This document shows positions 10,901 through 21,280 of a DNA stretch of 64,000 bases, one piece after another. Made by a program: the position numbers and the translations under genes. The notes under the pieces were generated by a model that saw only the letters and a list, made by a program, of their open reading frames with translations, did not search any database and was not told the origin of the DNA. Source of the DNA: an uncultured Bacteroides sp. (lineage in GTDB: Bacteria > Bacteroidota > Bacteroidia > Bacteroidales > Bacteroidaceae); the NCBI GenBank assembly GCA_949296575.1, contig CASFPE010000035.1, forward strand, positions 124,001-188,000. Reading direction: 5' to 3'. How positions within the stretch are numbered: position 1 is the stretch's first letter; each line of letters opens with the position of its first letter.

Positions 10901-12256
10901 TTTTGGCTGGAAAGCCTGAATACCCAAACGGTGCAAAGTCGGGGCACGATTCAATAATACAGGATGGCCTTTCATAACATATTCCAAGATATCCCAAATC
11001 ACAGGTTCTTTCCGATCCACAATCTTTTTAGCAGACTTTACAGTCTTCACTATACCACGCTCGATCAGCTTGCGAATAATGAATGGCTTATACAGTTCAG
11101 CTGCCATATCTTTGGGAATGCCGCATTCGCCCATTTTCAACTCTGGCCCCACAACGATAACCGAACGTGCTGAATAGTCCACACGCTTACCCAACAAATT
11201 CTGACGGAAACGTCCTTGCTTCCCTTTCAAACTGTCTGAAAGGGATTTCAAAGGACGGTTGGCATCTGTCTTTACTGCACTAGACTTTCTTGAGTTGTCA
11301 AACAAAGAATCTACAGCCTCTTGAAGCATGCGTTTCTCATTACGCAAAATGACTTCCGGAGCCTTGATTTCTATCAATCTCTTCAAACGATTGTTTCGGA
11401 TAATTACCCGACGATAAAGGTCATTCAAATCTGACGTAGCAAACCGGCCTCCATCCAAAGGCACCAACGGCCGCAGTTCTGGCGGAATAACAGGCACAAT
11501 ACGTATAATCATCCATTCCGGACGATTGCGTCCACGGGATGCCCTGAAAGATTCCACCACTTGCAAACGCTTCAGCGCCTCATTTTTCCGTTGCTGGGAA
11601 GAATCATGATTGGCTTTGTCACGCAGTTCATACGACAATGTATCTAAGTCCAATTTGCATAACAAATCGTAAATAGCCTCTGCACCCATCTTAGCGATGA
11701 ACTTATTCGGGTCAGAATCTTCCAAATATTGATTTTCCTTAGGAAGAGTATCCAAAATATCCAAATATTCTTCTTCTGACAACAAATCATACGTGTTGAT
11801 TCCATCAGCTGCTTTCACGCCAGGTTGAACAACCACATAACGTTCATAATAGATTATAGAATCTAACTTCTTCGTCGGCAGCCCTAACAAGTAACCTATC
11901 TTATTAGGCAAAGAACGGAAATACCAAATATGCGCGACAGGAACCACAAGCTGAATATGCCCCATGCGTTCACGGCGGACTTTCTTTTCCGTTACTTCTA
12001 CGCCACAACGATCGCAAACAATACCTTTGTAACGAATGCGTTTGTATTTTCCGCAATGGCATTCATAATCTTTCACTGGACCAAAAATCCGTTCACAAAA
12101 CAAGCCATCGCGTTCCGGTTTATATGTCCGATAATTTATTGTCTCCGGTTTTAAAACCTCGCCACTCGAATTTTCCAGTATTTCCTCTGGTGAAGCCAGC
12201 CCAATTGAAATCTTAGAAAAATTACTCTTTATCTTACTTTCTTTTCTAAAAGCCAT
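7973..12256 (-). CDS. rpoC: RNA polymerase subunit beta prime
   Basis: The 1427-residue beta prime subunit forms half of the RNA polymerase active-site cleft. The N-terminal zinc finger shows as [20 protein letters not shown] (about residues 66-85). The absolutely conserved Mg-binding motif NADFDGD is present in the run [15 protein letters not shown], as are the bridge-helix and trigger-loop region around [20 protein letters not shown] and a second zinc site ([17 protein letters not shown]). It follows rpoB by 78 bp and ends at a strong terminator. No truncation or unusual insertion is evident. Confidence 0.98.
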   Translation of the reverse strand: MAFRKESKIKSNFSKISIGLASPEEILENSSGEVLKPETINYRTYKPERDGLFCERIFGPVKDYECHCGKYKRIRYKGIVCDRCGVEVTEKKVRRERMGHIQLVVPVAHIWYFRSLPNKIGYLLGLPTKKLDSIIYYERYVVVQPGVKAADGINTYDLLSEEEYLDILDTLPKENQYLEDSDPNKFIAKMGAEAIYDLLCKLDLDTLSYELRDKANHDSSQQRKNEALKRLQVVESFRASRGRNRPEWMIIRIVPVIPPELRPLVPLDGGRFATSDLNDLYRRVIIRNNRLKRLIEIKAPEVILRNEKRMLQEAVDSLFDNSRKSSAVKTDANRPLKSLSDSLKGKQGRFRQNLLGKRVDYSARSVIVVGPELKMGECGIPKDMAAELYKPFIIRKLIERGIVKTVKSAKKIVDRKEPVIWDILEYVMKGHPVLLNRAPTLHRLGIQAFQPKMIEGKAIQLHPLACTAFNADFDGDQMAVHLPLSNEAILEAQMLMLQSHNILNPANGAPITVPSQDMVLGLYYITKLRKGAKGEGLTFYGPEEALIAYNEGKVDIHAPVKVLVKDVDEEGNLVDVMRDTSVGRVIVNEIVPDEVGYINTIISKKSLRDIISNVIKICGVAKAADFLDGIKNLGYKMAFQGGLSFNLDDVIIPKEKEELVQRGYEEVEQIMNNYNMGFITDNERYNQVIDTWTHVNADLSNVLMKAISEDDQGFNSVFMMLDSGARGSKEQIRQLSGMRGLMAKPQKAGAEGAQIIENPILSNFKEGLSVLEYFISTHGARKGLADTALKTADAGYLTRRLVDVSHDVIITEEDCGTLRGLVCTDLKNNDEVIATLYERILGRVSVHDIIHPTTGELIVAGGEEITEEIAKKIQESPIESVEIRSVLTCESKKGVCAKCYGRNLATSRMVQKGEAVGVIAAQSIGEPGTQLTLRTFHAGGIAANMAANASIVAKNDSRLEFEELRTVDAVDETGEAIKVVVGRLAEVRFIDENTGIVLSTHNVPYGSKLYAADGEHVEKDKLIAKWDPFNAVIITELAGRIEFESVIENITYKVESDDATGLREIIIIESKDKTKVPSVHILSENGSLLRTYNLPVGGHVVIEEGQTVKAGDVIVKIPRAVGKAGDITGGLPRVTELFEARNPSNPAVVSEIDGEVTMGKIKRGNREIIVTPKTGEVKKYLVALSKQILVQENDYVRAGTPLSDGAITPADILAIKGPTAVQEYIVNEVQDVYRLQGVKINDKHFEIIVRQMMRKVEIVEPGDTRFLEQQVVDKLDFMEENDRIWGKKVVEDAGDSQVLQRGQIVTARKLRDENSVLKRRDLRLVEARDAIPATSRQILQGITRAALQTSSFMSAASFQETTKVLNEAAINGKVDKLEGMKENVICGHLIPAGTGLREFDKLIVGSKEEYDRILANRKNVLDYSDVE

Positions 12257-12334
12257 ATCACTAATTTAATGCAAAGAGTTCTTGAATAAAATAACTATCA
12301 TGGAAATTCATTGCTTGAAATCTCCAACCGCTGA

Positions 12335-15300
12335 TCATTCCAAATGAATGCTTAAGCCCAATCCTCTCAATTCATGCAACAGCACATTAAGAGATTCGGG
12401 AATTCCAGGTTGTGGCATAGGCTCACCTTTCACGATTGCTTCATAAGCTTTAGAACGCCCTACAACATCATCCGATTTAATCGTTAAGATTTCCTGCAAG
12501 ATATGAGCCGCGCCAAATGCCTCAAGCGCCCAAACCTCCATCTCGCCAAAACGCTGGCCACCAAATTGAGCCTTACCTCCAAGAGGCTGCTGGGTAATCA
12601 ATGAGTACGGGCCAATAGAACGCGCGTGCATCTTATCTTCAACCATATGTCCCAATTTCAACATATAAGTGACACCCACTGTTGCTGGTTGGTCAAATTG
12701 TTCTCCAGTTCCTCCGTCATACAAATAAGTCCGGCCATAGCGAGGCAATCCCGCTTTATCTGTCCATTCTGTAATATCATCCAAGGAAGCACCATCAAAA
12801 ATCGGCGTAGCAAACTTAACACCTAACTTTTTCCCCGCCGAACCTAAGACAGCTTCGAAAATCTGTCCCAAGTTCATACGAGAGGGTACACCTAACGGAT
12901 TCAAAACAATATCCACAGGTGTTCCATCAGCAAGGAAAGGCATGTCTTCTTGACGAACAATGCGGGAAACAATGCCTTTATTTCCATGACGGCCTGCCAT
13001 CTTATCGCCAACGCCAATCTTACGCTTCTTGGCAATATACACTTTCGCCATCTGAATGATGCCTGCCGGCAACTCATCACCAATAGTTATGGCAAACTTC
13101 TTCCGTTTCAATTCCGCATCCAGTTCCTTGTACTTCTTCAGGTAATTCATAATCAAAGCATGAATCATGTCATTCTTATGAGCATCCTGTGTCCATTTGC
13201 TTAACTGGATTGTCGCATAATCCAACGACGCCAAATCCTTTTTCTCAAACTTAGCACCCTTGGGAATGATCTCTGTTCCTAAATAATCTTTTACGCCTTG
13301 AGATAGTTTGTCTTCCGTAAGAATTAAAAGTTTATCTACCAATATGCTCTTTAATGCAGCTGCCTTCCCCTCAAATTCTTCATCTATCTTCGGCAATAAT
13401 GATTTATCGGCAAGTTTCGAAGAACGGCTTTTTATCACTCGAGAGAACAACCGTTTGTCGATTACAACACCTTTCAAAGAAGGAGATGCCTTCAAAGAAG
13501 CGTCCTTCACATCACCAGCCTTGTCGCCAAAAATAGCACGAAGCAACTTTTCCTCCGGCGAAGGGTCTGATTCGCCTTTCGGAGTGATTTTCCCAATCAA
13601 TATATCTCCCGGCTGAATGCGTGCGCCAATTCTCACGATGCCGTTCTCGTCCAAATCCTTCGTTGCTTCCTCGCTGACATTAGGAATATCCGATGTCAAT
13701 TCCTCCATGCCACGCTTCGTTTCACGTACCTCAAGAGAATATTCTTCCACATGCACAGAGGTTAACAAATCTTCACGAACAACTCTCTCATTAAGCACAA
13801 TGGCATCTTCATAATTATAACCTTTCCACGGCATATACGCGACAAGCAAGTTCCGCCCTAATGCCAATTCGCCATTCTGAGTAGAATAACCTTCCGTCAG
13901 TATATCACCTTTCTTGACACGTTGTCCTTTATTGCAAATAGGACGAAGGTCTATCGTCATGTTCTGATTTGTCTTCCGGAACTTAGGAATCCGGTATTCT
14001 TTTAAAGCAGGTTCAAAACTTACGAATTCCTCATCCTCAGTCCTGTCATAAAGTATGCGAATAGTCGTTGCGTCAACGTATTCAATAACGCCTTCCCCTT
14101 CTGCGGTGATTTGCGTGCGGGAATCTTCCACTAAACGTTTTTCTATACCCGTTCCAACGATAGGGGCTTCTGTCCTCAACAAAGGCACAGCTTGACGCAT
14201 CATGTTCGACCCCATCAAAGCACGGTTGGCATCATCATGCTCCAAGAATGGAATCAAAGAAGCCGCAATGGAAGCAATCTGCTGGGGAGAAACATCCATC
14301 AATTCCACGCGGTTCGGCTCTACCACAGGATAATCGGCATCTTGACGCGCCTTCACACGATTACGCACAAAACGCCCCTTGTCATCCAACGGTGCATTCC
14401 CTTGAGCTATAATCTTGTCTTCTTCTTCTTCCGCCGTCAAATAAACAATGCCATCCTCCGTAATGTCAACTTGCCCATCCTTGACCTTGCGATAAGGTGT
14501 CGCGATAAAACCTAAATCATTAATTTTAGCATATACGCACAAAGATGAAATCAAGCCGATATTCGGACCTTCCGGAGTTTCAATCGGGCAAAGACGTCCA
14601 TAGTGTGTATAATGGACATCACGCACCTCAAATCCGGCGCGTTCGCGTGACAAACCTCCAGGTCCCAAAGCTGACAAACGCCTCTTGTGCGTAATCTCAG
14701 CCAATGGATTTGTCTGGTCCATAAATTGCGACAAAGCATTGGTGCCAAAGAATGTATTGATTACCGAAGATATTGTCTTGGCATTAATCAAATCAATGGG
14801 GGTAAAGACTTCGTTGTCGCGCACATTCATACGTTCACGAATCGTTCGGGACATACGTGCCAATCCTATCGCAAACTGATTGGACAATTGCTCACCTACC
14901 GTCCTCACACGGCGGTTGCTCAGATGGTCAATGTCGTCAACGTCAGCTTTTGAATTGATCAACTCGATCAAATATTTGATGATCTCAATAATGTCTTCTT
15001 TCGTCAACACCTTCACGTTCATGTCAGTCGTCAGCCCCAATTTTTTGTTTATGCGGTAACGGCCAACCTCGCCCAAATCATATCGCTTTTCAGAGAAGAA
15101 CAAATTGGTAATAACCTCACGCGCACTGGCATCATCAGCTGGATCCGCATTACGCAATTGCCTGTATATGTACAAAACAGCTTCTTTTTCTGAATTACTC
15201 GGGTCTTTTTGAAGCGTGTTGAATATAATAGAATAATCGGACTGATTGGCTTCCTCCTTGTGAACCAAAATATTTTGTACGCCCGATTCCAATATTTCGT

Positions 15301-16147
15301 CTATATGTTCAGGTTCAAGGACGGTCTCGCGATCAATAATGACTTCATTGCGTTCAATAGAAACCACTTCGCCTGTATCTTCATCAACAAAATCTTCAAC
15401 CCATGTCTTTAATACACGAGCAGCCAGTTTCCGCCCCAAAACTTTCTTCAAATTGGTCTTAGTGACTTTTACATCTTCCGCCAAATTGAAAATCTCCAGA
15501 ATATCTTTGTCGTTTTCAAATCCTATCGCACGCAACAATGTAGTGACCGGCAATTTCTTCTTACGGTCAATATAGGCATACATCACATTGTTGATGTCTG
15601 TAGCAAACTCAATCCATGAACCCTTGAAAGGTATAATGCGGGCCGAATACAGTTTGGTTCCATTCGCATGAATACTTTGCCCAAAGAAAACACCCGGAGA
15701 TCGATGCAACTGGGAAACAACCACACGTTCCGCCCCATTGATGACAAATGTCGCCTTATCGGTCATATAAGGAATTGGGCCAAGGAAGACATCCTGAATA
15801 ACCGTATCAAAATCCTCATGATCCGGATCCGTGCAATACAATTTCAACTTTGCTTTTAAAGGGACACTATAAGTCAACCCACGTTCCAAACATTCATCAA
15901 TAGAATAACGAGGAGGATCAATATAATAATCCAAAAATTCCAAGACAAAATTATTTCTCGTGTCTGCAATAGGGAAATTTTCGGCAAAAACCCTATATAA
16001 GCCTTCGTTTTTCCGTTTTTCTGGAGGCGTATCCAGCTGCAAAAAGTCTTGAAACGACTTTAATTGTACTTCCAAAAAGTCCGGATATTGCATCGGATTT
16101 TTTATAGAAGCGAAATTAATTCTTTGATTTTCAGTATTTGAAGACAT
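12335..16147 (-). CDS. rpoB: RNA polymerase subunit beta
   Basis: The 1270-residue beta subunit completes the polymerase active site. The rifampicin-binding cluster reads [20 protein letters not shown] and continues [15 protein letters not shown]; the serine, aspartate, histidine, arginine and serine positions that mutate to resistance all have the sensitive residue. The C-terminal region with [12 protein letters not shown] and [20 protein letters not shown] is intact. It lies downstream of rplL, separated by a hairpin attenuator, the usual arrangement that sets the ratio of polymerase to L7/L12. Confidence 0.98.
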   Translation of the reverse strand: MSSNTENQRINFASIKNPMQYPDFLEVQLKSFQDFLQLDTPPEKRKNEGLYRVFAENFPIADTRNNFVLEFLDYYIDPPRYSIDECLERGLTYSVPLKAKLKLYCTDPDHEDFDTVIQDVFLGPIPYMTDKATFVINGAERVVVSQLHRSPGVFFGQSIHANGTKLYSARIIPFKGSWIEFATDINNVMYAYIDRKKKLPVTTLLRAIGFENDKDILEIFNLAEDVKVTKTNLKKVLGRKLAARVLKTWVEDFVDEDTGEVVSIERNEVIIDRETVLEPEHIDEILESGVQNILVHKEEANQSDYSIIFNTLQKDPSNSEKEAVLYIYRQLRNADPADDASAREVITNLFFSEKRYDLGEVGRYRINKKLGLTTDMNVKVLTKEDIIEIIKYLIELINSKADVDDIDHLSNRRVRTVGEQLSNQFAIGLARMSRTIRERMNVRDNEVFTPIDLINAKTISSVINTFFGTNALSQFMDQTNPLAEITHKRRLSALGPGGLSRERAGFEVRDVHYTHYGRLCPIETPEGPNIGLISSLCVYAKINDLGFIATPYRKVKDGQVDITEDGIVYLTAEEEEDKIIAQGNAPLDDKGRFVRNRVKARQDADYPVVEPNRVELMDVSPQQIASIAASLIPFLEHDDANRALMGSNMMRQAVPLLRTEAPIVGTGIEKRLVEDSRTQITAEGEGVIEYVDATTIRILYDRTEDEEFVSFEPALKEYRIPKFRKTNQNMTIDLRPICNKGQRVKKGDILTEGYSTQNGELALGRNLLVAYMPWKGYNYEDAIVLNERVVREDLLTSVHVEEYSLEVRETKRGMEELTSDIPNVSEEATKDLDENGIVRIGARIQPGDILIGKITPKGESDPSPEEKLLRAIFGDKAGDVKDASLKASPSLKGVVIDKRLFSRVIKSRSSKLADKSLLPKIDEEFEGKAAALKSILVDKLLILTEDKLSQGVKDYLGTEIIPKGAKFEKKDLASLDYATIQLSKWTQDAHKNDMIHALIMNYLKKYKELDAELKRKKFAITIGDELPAGIIQMAKVYIAKKRKIGVGDKMAGRHGNKGIVSRIVRQEDMPFLADGTPVDIVLNPLGVPSRMNLGQIFEAVLGSAGKKLGVKFATPIFDGASLDDITEWTDKAGLPRYGRTYLYDGGTGEQFDQPATVGVTYMLKLGHMVEDKMHARSIGPYSLITQQPLGGKAQFGGQRFGEMEVWALEAFGAAHILQEILTIKSDDVVGRSKAYEAIVKGEPMPQPGIPESLNVLLHELRGLGLSIHLE

Positions 16148-16187
16148 CTGTTAATGAATTAGTAGAACCTATTTTTTATATAAACAC

Positions 16188-16225
16188 AAAAAGGTTAAGA
16201 ATCCTTCTTCAAAGGATTCTTAACC
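16188..16225 (-). terminator. rplL-rpoB intergenic attenuator
   Basis: A perfect 14-bp inverted repeat (GGTTAAGAATCCTT and its complement) with a 5-nt loop lies between rplL and rpoB, followed on the minus strand by TTTTTG. It has the form of a partial terminator. E. coli has an attenuator in the same gap that lowers rpoBC transcription relative to rplJL; the same role is inferred here from position and form. Confidence 0.75.
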
Positions 16226-16250
16226 GAATCGCCTGATTTACAGGATATAA

Positions 16251-16625
16251 TTATTTAAGTTCAACTTCAGCTCCAGCTTCTTCCAATGCCTTTTTCAATG
16301 CTTCAGCTTCATCTTTAGCCAAACCTTCTTTGATTGTGCTAGGCGCACCATCTACTAAATCTTTTGCCTCTTTCAAGCCAAGGCCGCAATGTTCCTTAAC
16401 AGCTTTTACGACCTGCAACTTAGCAGCGCCTGCGCTTTTCAATACTACATCAAAAGCTGTCTTTTCTTCAACAGCTGCCGCTCCCGCAGCAGGTCCTGCA
16501 GCAACAGCTACTGCAGCCGCAGCAGGTTCAATACCGTAATCTTCTTTAAGGATAGTTGCAAGTTCATTAACTTCTTTTACTGTCAAGTTAACTAATTGTT
16601 CTGCAAAAGCTTTCAAATCTGCCAT
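16251..16625 (-). CDS. rplL: 50S ribosomal protein L7/L12
   Basis: L7/L12 forms the mobile stalk that recruits translation GTPases. The 124-residue protein has the N-terminal dimerisation domain ([20 protein letters not shown]), an alanine-rich hinge near residues 35-50, and the C-terminal domain with [20 protein letters not shown] and [15 protein letters not shown]. Length is typical. It lies 37 bp after rplJ and just before the attenuator. Confidence 0.97.
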   Translation of the reverse strand: MADLKAFAEQLVNLTVKEVNELATILKEDYGIEPAAAAVAVAAGPAAGAAAVEEKTAFDVVLKSAGAAKLQVVKAVKEHCGLGLKEAKDLVDGAPSTIKEGLAKDEAEALKKALEEAGAEVELK

Positions 16626-16662
16626 TTTTGTATGATTTTAATTGTTTATTTACTATAATTAA

Positions 16663-17181
16663 TTATTCTGGTCTCTCACCTAAAGTCTTAAGGACTCCAT
16701 GAATCGTGTTTGCACCTGACTGAAGAGCCGAAACGACATTCTTGGCCGGAGATTGCAACAAAGCAATAACCTCTGCGATGAGTTCGTTCTTGCTCTTAAT
16801 ACTGCAAAGTGCTTCTAATTGATCTTCGCCTACATAGAAGCTTTCTTCTGCATAAGCCGCTTTTAAACGTGGAATGCCATCCTTTGCTATGTCTTTAAGC
16901 AATTTGGCAGGAGCATTGGCAACAGAAGCAAACATCATTGCCGTAGAACCCTTCAAAGAGCCATAAAGAGGAGAAAAATCCATTTCAAGCGTCTCCAACG
17001 CTTTATGAAGCAAAGTATTTTTCACCACAAACATTTGAACACCCGACTCAAAACATTTCCTGCGCAAATTACTTGTATCAGCTGCATTCATTGTGGCAAC
17101 ATCAATCAAATAAAAATGCGGATGTTCTTGAATCATCTGTGCAATCTTGCCTATAATTAAGCTTTTATCTTCCTTTCTCAT
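16663..17181 (-). CDS. rplJ: 50S ribosomal protein L10
   Basis: L10 anchors the L7/L12 dimers to the ribosome. The 172-residue protein starts MRKEDKSLIIGKIAQMIQEH and has the L10 core around FVVKNTLLHKALE (residues 51-63) and the C-terminal L12-binding helix. It follows rplA by only 14 bp, so the usual separate rplJ leader RNA cannot fit in the gap and any autogenous site must overlap rplA. Confidence 0.95.
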   Translation of the reverse strand: MRKEDKSLIIGKIAQMIQEHPHFYLIDVATMNAADTSNLRRKCFESGVQMFVVKNTLLHKALETLEMDFSPLYGSLKGSTAMMFASVANAPAKLLKDIAKDGIPRLKAAYAEESFYVGEDQLEALCSIKSKNELIAEVIALLQSPAKNVVSALQSGANTIHGVLKTLGERPE

Positions 17182-17195
17182 TTTTCCCTCCGTCT

Positions 17196-17894
17196 CTAAA
17201 TTTCATCAACAGTTTTAGGATCAACCTTAATTCCTGCACTCATCGTTGAAGAAAGATAAATACTCTTGATATAAGTGCCTTTGGCTGCGGTTGGTTTCAA
17301 CTTCACCAACGTTGAAATGAATTCACGCGCATTATCACGAATTTGGTCTGCAGAGAAAGAGATTTTCCCAATTGAAGCGTGGACAATACCACTCTTGTCT
17401 ACCTTGAAATCGATTTTCCCTTGCTTAACTTCCTTCACAGCTTTCGCAACATCCATTGTCACAGTGCCACTCTTAGGATTAGGCATCAAGCCCCTCGGAC
17501 CTAAAATACGTCCCAAAGCACCAATCTTACCCATTATAGAGGGCATTGTTATAATGACATCAACATCAGTCCAGCCACCTTTGATCTTTTCGACATATTC
17601 ATCCAAACCCACATAATCAGCACCCGCATCTTTCGCTGCAGCTTCAGCATCTGATGTGCAAAGCACAAGAACGCGTACTTGCTTGCCAGTACCATGAGGC
17701 AATGAGACAACACCCCTCACCATTTGGTTCGCCTTACGTGGATCTACCCCTAAACGCACATCAATATCCAATGAAGCGTCAAACTTAGTAAAAGTGATAT
17801 CCTTTACCAATTGTGAGGCTTCTTTAAGGGAATACACCTTTCCTGCTTCAATTTTTTCTGCAGCCAACTTTTGATTTTTCGTAAGTTTACTCAT
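17196..17894 (-). CDS. rplA: 50S ribosomal protein L1
   Basis: L1 forms the stalk at the E site and releases deacylated tRNA. The 232-residue protein has the expected N-terminus ([20 protein letters not shown]) and the rRNA-binding signature in which [20 protein letters not shown] (about residues 124-143) is clear. It lies 15 bp after rplK. In E. coli L1 represses the rplKA unit by binding its leader; no matching site was sought here beyond inspection. Confidence 0.96.
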   Translation of the reverse strand: MSKLTKNQKLAAEKIEAGKVYSLKEASQLVKDITFTKFDASLDIDVRLGVDPRKANQMVRGVVSLPHGTGKQVRVLVLCTSDAEAAAKDAGADYVGLDEYVEKIKGGWTDVDVIITMPSIMGKIGALGRILGPRGLMPNPKSGTVTMDVAKAVKEVKQGKIDFKVDKSGIVHASIGKISFSADQIRDNAREFISTLVKLKPTAAKGTYIKSIYLSSTMSAGIKVDPKTVDEI

Positions 17895-17909
17895 CCTAAT
17901 TGAAGTTTA

Positions 17910-18353
17910 TTAATTATTACTTGGGAAATCCCCTTTGACAGTGATTCCCATACTTCTGGCTGTACCCGCAACCATTTTCATAGCCGCATCCACCGTAAAG
18001 CAATTCAAGTCGACCAATTTGTCTTGAGCAATTGCACGCACTTGTTCCCAAGTGATTTCTGCAACTTTCTTGCGATTAGGCTCAGCAGATCCACCCTTCA
18101 CCTTTGCTGCTTCCAACAATTGAATAGCAACAGGCGGGGTTTTGACAATAAAGTCAAAAGACTTGTCAGTATAATATGTGATTATTACCGGCAATATCTT
18201 ACCTGCCTTGTCCTGAGTCTTGGCGTTGAATTGCTTGCAAAACTCCATTATGTTTATCCCTTTGGAACCCAAAGCAGGGCCTACGGGAGGAGATGGGTTT
18301 GCAGCGCCTCCTTTAATCTGTAATTTGATTAATCCAGCAACTTCTTTAGCCAT
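17910..18353 (-). CDS. rplK: 50S ribosomal protein L11
   Basis: L11 is part of the GTPase-associated centre and is needed for RelA activation on stalled ribosomes. The 147-residue protein shows the N-terminal domain with the proline-rich hinge [20 protein letters not shown] (about 19-38) and the C-terminal rRNA-binding domain ending [14 protein letters not shown]. It lies 57 bp downstream of nusG. The window also encodes the RelA/SpoT enzyme. Confidence 0.96.
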   Translation of the reverse strand: MAKEVAGLIKLQIKGGAANPSPPVGPALGSKGINIMEFCKQFNAKTQDKAGKILPVIITYYTDKSFDFIVKTPPVAIQLLEAAKVKGGSAEPNRKKVAEITWEQVRAIAQDKLVDLNCFTVDAAMKMVAGTARSMGITVKGDFPSNN

Positions 18354-18410
18354 TTCTTCTAAATTTACATGTAAAAATTTAATTCGGATAATGCAGCCGT
18401 AACACTCGCA

Positions 18411-18953
18411 TTATTCCTTCTCAACTTGCATAAAGCCTAATTCAAGAGGCGTAGGACGCCCAAAAATCTTCACTTTGACCTTTAGCTTCTTTTTCTCGCT
18501 ATTGACCTCTTCAATGACACCGCTGAATCCACTAAAAGGCCCAAAAGTCACTTTCACAGTTTCACCCACTTCATATGGAATGGCGATATCTTCGCCTAAT
18601 TCCTGAAGTTCGTCCACTGTTCCCAATATACGATTGACCTCCGACTGCCGGAGAGGAGTCGGTTTATCCAAACCACCCAAAAAGCCAAGCACGTTAGGCA
18701 CATTCCGCAAATGATGGGCGACTTCGCCTACCAAAGCAGCTTCCACCAAAACATATCCTGGAAGATAGCTCCGTTCCTTAACGACTTTCTTGCCGTTGCG
18801 AACCTGATATACCTTCTCTGTCGGGATTAATACCTGAGATACGTATTCGCCTAATCCGCTATTTTTTATATCAGCGTCCAGATACTCTTTCACCTTGTTC
18901 TCTTTCCCGCTGATAGCACGCAGAACATACCATTTCCTTTCAATCTCAGACAT
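18411..18953 (-). CDS. nusG: Transcription termination/antitermination factor NusG
   Basis: NusG couples RNA polymerase to the ribosome and to Rho. The 180-residue protein has the NGN domain ([19 protein letters not shown] at residues 6-24, then LPGYVLVEA near 64-72) and a C-terminal KOW domain beginning near residue 126 with [20 protein letters not shown]. Length is canonical, with no extra domain as seen in UpxY/LoaP-type paralogues. It sits 12 bp after secE, in the standard order. Confidence 0.96.
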   Translation of the reverse strand: MSEIERKWYVLRAISGKENKVKEYLDADIKNSGLGEYVSQVLIPTEKVYQVRNGKKVVKERSYLPGYVLVEAALVGEVAHHLRNVPNVLGFLGGLDKPTPLRQSEVNRILGTVDELQELGEDIAIPYEVGETVKVTFGPFSGFSGVIEEVNSEKKKLKVKVKIFGRPTPLELGFMQVEKE

Positions 18954-18965
18954 CTTGACCTTGTT

Positions 18966-19160
18966 TTAATGTGGATAGATTATTCTCTCCATGACAAACT
19001 GGAAAACAGAGTCCATTGCGAACACTATTAATGCAATAAGCAGGGAAGCATACAAAACTACTACTGCACTATTAGTAAGTTCAGAACGAGTAGGCCATGA
19101 GACCTTATGCACAAGTTCGTTATAAGATTCTCTAAAATAAATTTCTATTTTTTTGAACAT
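18966..19160 (-). CDS. secE: Preprotein translocase subunit SecE
   Basis: SecE clamps the SecY channel of the inner membrane. The 64-residue form has one membrane segment (roughly residues 32-56, SAVVVLYASLLIALIVFAMD) after the amphipathic stretch YNELVHKVSWPTRSEL, which is the family hallmark. It starts shortly after tRNA-Trp and precedes nusG by 12 bp. The short one-helix form is normal outside the enterics. Confidence 0.93.
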   Translation of the reverse strand: MFKKIEIYFRESYNELVHKVSWPTRSELTNSAVVVLYASLLIALIVFAMDSVFQFVMERIIYPH

Positions 19161-19177
19161 GGTGTTTCAAACTTAAG

Positions 19178-19250
19178 CACGGGAAGAGAGGCTCGAACTC
19201 CCGACACCCGGTTTTGGAGACCGGTGCTCTACCAACTGAGCTATTCCCGT
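19178..19250 (-). tRNA. tRNA-Trp (CCA)
   Basis: A complete 73-nt cloverleaf with a 7-bp acceptor (ACGGGAA/TTCCCGT), D arm GCTC/GAGC, anticodon loop CTCCAAA and T loop TTCGAGC. The 3' CCA is not encoded. It is embedded between tuf and secE, so it is probably processed from the same transcript. Confidence 0.95.
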
Positions 19251-19254
19251 AAAG

Positions 19255-19274
19255 CCCCAAGCCGAAGCTTGGGG
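19255..19274 (-). terminator. Hairpin with UUCG tetraloop after tuf
   Basis: An 8-bp perfect stem (CCCCAAGC / GCTTGGGG) closed by the very stable C(UUCG)G tetraloop on the minus strand, placed 14 bp after the tuf stop and 4 bp before tRNA-Trp. It lacks a T-run, so it more likely stabilises the tuf mRNA end or guides tRNA processing than stops transcription fully. Confidence 0.55.
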
Positions 19275-19288
19275 ACAGTTTAATCGTA

Positions 19289-20482
19289 TTAGTTCAACAG
19301 TTCGGTAATCTGGCCAGCACCTACCGTACGTCCGCCTTCGCGAATAGCGAAACGCAAACCAACGTTCAATGCCACCGGATAAATCAGTTCAACTGTAATT
19401 GTAACATTGTCACCCGGCATTACCATTTCAGTTCCTTCCGGGAGAGTGATTTCACCCGTGCAGTCCATTGTACGCAGATAGAACTGAGGACGGTAGTGGT
19501 TGTGGAACGGAGTGTGGCGTCCGCCTTCTTCTTTCTTCAAGATATAAACTTCTGCCTTGAACTTAGAATGAGGCTTGATTTGTCCCGGATGGCAGATAAC
19601 CATACCGCGCTTCACTTCCGTCTTGTCGATACCACGGAGCAGCAAACCTACGTTATCACCAGCTTCACCTTCGTCCAAGATCTTACGGAACATTTCAACA
19701 CCCGTTACGACAGACTTCTTGTCTTCGCCCAAGCCCAGAATCTGAACTTCATCGCCGACCTTCACCCTACCTGCTTCGATACGTCCTGTTGCCACAGTAC
19801 CACGACCTGTGATAGAGAACACGTCCTCAACAGGCATCAAGAAAGGTTTATCAACATCGCGCGGAGGCAGAGGAATCCAATTGTCAACAGCGTCCATCAA
19901 CTCGATGACTTTGTCTTCCCATTCTTTCACGCCGTTCAAAGCGCCCAGCGCAGAACCACGGATGATAGGAGTATTGTCGCCGTCGAATTCGTAGAACGAA
20001 AGCAGTTCACGCATTTCCATTTCCACCAATTCAAGCATTTCTTCGTCATCCACCATGTCGCATTTGTTCAAGAAAACAACCAAACGCGGAACGTTCACCT
20101 GGCGAGCCAAAAGGATGTGTTCACGAGTTTGAGGCATCGGGCCATCTGTTGCAGCAACTACAATGATAGCACCATCCATCTGAGCAGCACCTGTTACCAT
20201 GTTCTTCACATAGTCAGCGTGTCCCGGACAATCGACGTGCGCATAGTGACGGTTAGCCGTCTCGTATTCAACGTGAGAAGTGTTAATCGTAATACCACGT
20301 TCCTTCTCTTCCGGAGCATTGTCAATCTGGTCAAAAGACTTGATTTCATCAGCCTTTGTAAAACCTCTTTCTGCCAAAACCTTGGTGATAGCAGCCGTCA
20401 ATGTCGTCTTACCGTGGTCCACGTGACCAATCGTACCGATGTTAACATGCGGTTTGGTGCGTTCAAATTTCTCTTTAGCCAT
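19289..20482 (-). CDS. tuf: Translation elongation factor Tu
   Basis: EF-Tu delivers aminoacyl-tRNA to the ribosome. The 397-residue protein has intact G motifs: GHVDHGKT at 19-26, [12 protein letters not shown] near 62-83, DCPGH at 84-88 and NKCD at 139-142, and ends [14 protein letters not shown]. It follows four tRNA genes and precedes tRNA-Trp and secE-nusG. No second tuf is present in the str operon inside this window. Codon use is strongly biased, as expected for a very highly expressed gene. Confidence 0.98.
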   Translation of the reverse strand: MAKEKFERTKPHVNIGTIGHVDHGKTTLTAAITKVLAERGFTKADEIKSFDQIDNAPEEKERGITINTSHVEYETANRHYAHVDCPGHADYVKNMVTGAAQMDGAIIVVAATDGPMPQTREHILLARQVNVPRLVVFLNKCDMVDDEEMLELVEMEMRELLSFYEFDGDNTPIIRGSALGALNGVKEWEDKVIELMDAVDNWIPLPPRDVDKPFLMPVEDVFSITGRGTVATGRIEAGRVKVGDEVQILGLGEDKKSVVTGVEMFRKILDEGEAGDNVGLLLRGIDKTEVKRGMVICHPGQIKPHSKFKAEVYILKKEEGGRHTPFHNHYRPQFYLRTMDCTGEITLPEGTEMVMPGDNVTITVELIYPVALNVGLRFAIREGGRTVGAGQITELLN

Positions 20483-20529
20483 AGCTTTACTTTTTATTTA
20501 TTTGATTAATAATCAGCATTCAACAAAAG

Positions 20530-20601
<72 letters not shown>

Positions 20602-20612
20602 ATTTATCAAAG

Positions 20613-20685
20613 AGCGGAAGACGGGACTCAAACCCGCGACCCTCAGCTTGGAAGGCTAATGCTCTATCGACTGAGCTACTTCCGC
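20613..20685 (-). tRNA. tRNA-Gly (TCC)
   Basis: A 73-nt cloverleaf: acceptor GCGGAAG/CTTCCGC, anticodon loop CTTCCAA and T arm GCGGG/CCCGT. CCA is not encoded. It is third in the tRNA block. Confidence 0.95.
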
Positions 20686-20695
20686 AAACATTGCG

Positions 20696-20778
20696 TGGGC
20701 AAAGATGGATTCGAACCACCGAAGGCGTAAGCCAGCAGATTTACAGTCTGCCCCATTTGGCCACTCTGGTATTTGCCC
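20696..20778 (-). tRNA. tRNA-Tyr (GTA)
   Basis: An 83-nt class II tRNA with a long variable arm. The acceptor is GGGCAAA/TTTGCCC, the anticodon stem GCAGA/TCTGC carries the loop CTGTAAA, and the discriminator base is A. CCA is not encoded. Confidence 0.95.
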
Positions 20779-20795
20779 AATTCTTCATTATTTTG

Positions 20796-20869
20796 AGCCT
20801 CTTGTCGGATTCGAACCAACGACCCCGAGATTACAAATCACGTGCTCTGGCCAACTGAGCTAAAGAGGC
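20796..20869 (-). tRNA. tRNA-Thr (TGT)
   Basis: A 74-nt cloverleaf: acceptor GCCTCTT/AAGAGGC, anticodon loop TTTGTAA. The anticodon stem CGTGA/TCTCG contains one T-T mismatch at its third pair, an oddity also possible in functional tRNAs. It is the first tRNA of the block, directly behind the promoter. CCA is not encoded. Confidence 0.92.
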
Positions 20870-20885
20870 GCATCATCAAAATTTT

Positions 20886-20919
20886 GCAGCCGTCGCAACA
20901 CAAATCGCGAAACGGCTGC
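20886..20919 (-). promoter_or_regulatory. Leader hairpin ahead of the tRNA-tuf transcript
   Basis: Eight perfect base pairs (GCAGCCGT / ACGGCTGC) enclose 18 nt between the promoter and the first tRNA. It may be a leader structure for tRNA processing. A terminator role for the upstream hpf gene is less likely because it lies downstream of the new promoter's -7 box. Confidence 0.4.
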
Positions 20920-20948
20920 AAATTTAGGCATTTTCTTTTAAACACAAA
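20919..20948 (-). promoter_or_regulatory. Promoter of the tRNA-tuf-secE-nusG-rpl-rpo region
   Basis: TTTG, 18 bp, then TAAATTTG on the minus strand fits the Bacteroidota -33/-7 pattern. It lies between hpf and the first tRNA and could feed the whole block down to rpoC. Confidence 0.62.
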
Positions 20949-20966
20949 AAACTTTTCTGTTTTTTT

Positions 20967-21266
20967 TCATTTGCCACGAAGCTTTTCTTTGAATTTAACC
21001 AATTGTTTCGACAAAGCCTCCACATCTTCATCAATCGCTTCCTCAAAAGTGTCCTTCACCTTGACGGCATACAGCTCGCCGTTAGGAACGCTCACCTTGA
21101 TTCCCGCTTCCTTATTTTCCGCCGTTTCCGGCTTTACGACTTTCAAAGAAACCTCTACCAGCCTTATATCATCATAAAACCTTTCCAGTTTCGCTACTTT
21201 TTTCTGAATAAAAGCCTTTAACGCCTCTGTCGCATCAAAATGAATCGCTTGAATCCTGATTTCCAT
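20967..21266 (-). CDS. hpf: Ribosome hibernation promoting factor / RaiA family
   Basis: A 99-residue short-form HPF/RaiA protein that binds the 30S decoding centre and silences ribosomes in stationary phase. The fold pattern is clear: beta strand MEIRIQAIHFDAT, helix EALKAFIQKKVAKLERFYDD, strands VEVSLKVVK and IKVSVPNGELYAVKV, and helix TFEEAIDEDVEALSKQLVKF. It lacks the long-form C-terminal dimerisation domain. It is 14 bp after xerC, probably one operon with rpsU and xerC. Confidence 0.9.
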   Translation of the reverse strand: MEIRIQAIHFDATEALKAFIQKKVAKLERFYDDIRLVEVSLKVVKPETAENKEAGIKVSVPNGELYAVKVKDTFEEAIDEDVEALSKQLVKFKEKLRGK

Positions 21267-21280
21267 ACAAACCTCCTTTT

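Noticed and set aside
12335..16147. Rifampicin-resistance substitution in rpoB, and streptomycin-resistance change in rpsL
   Set aside because: All classical resistance positions carry the sensitive residue.
17182..17195. L10 leader RNA before rplJ
   Set aside because: The rplA-rplJ gap is 14 bp, too short for the known leader; no alternative structure could be recognised by eye.
19496..20509. A 337-codon plus-strand open frame opposite tuf
   Set aside because: A mirror effect of the strongly biased codon use of tuf; the product shows no family features.
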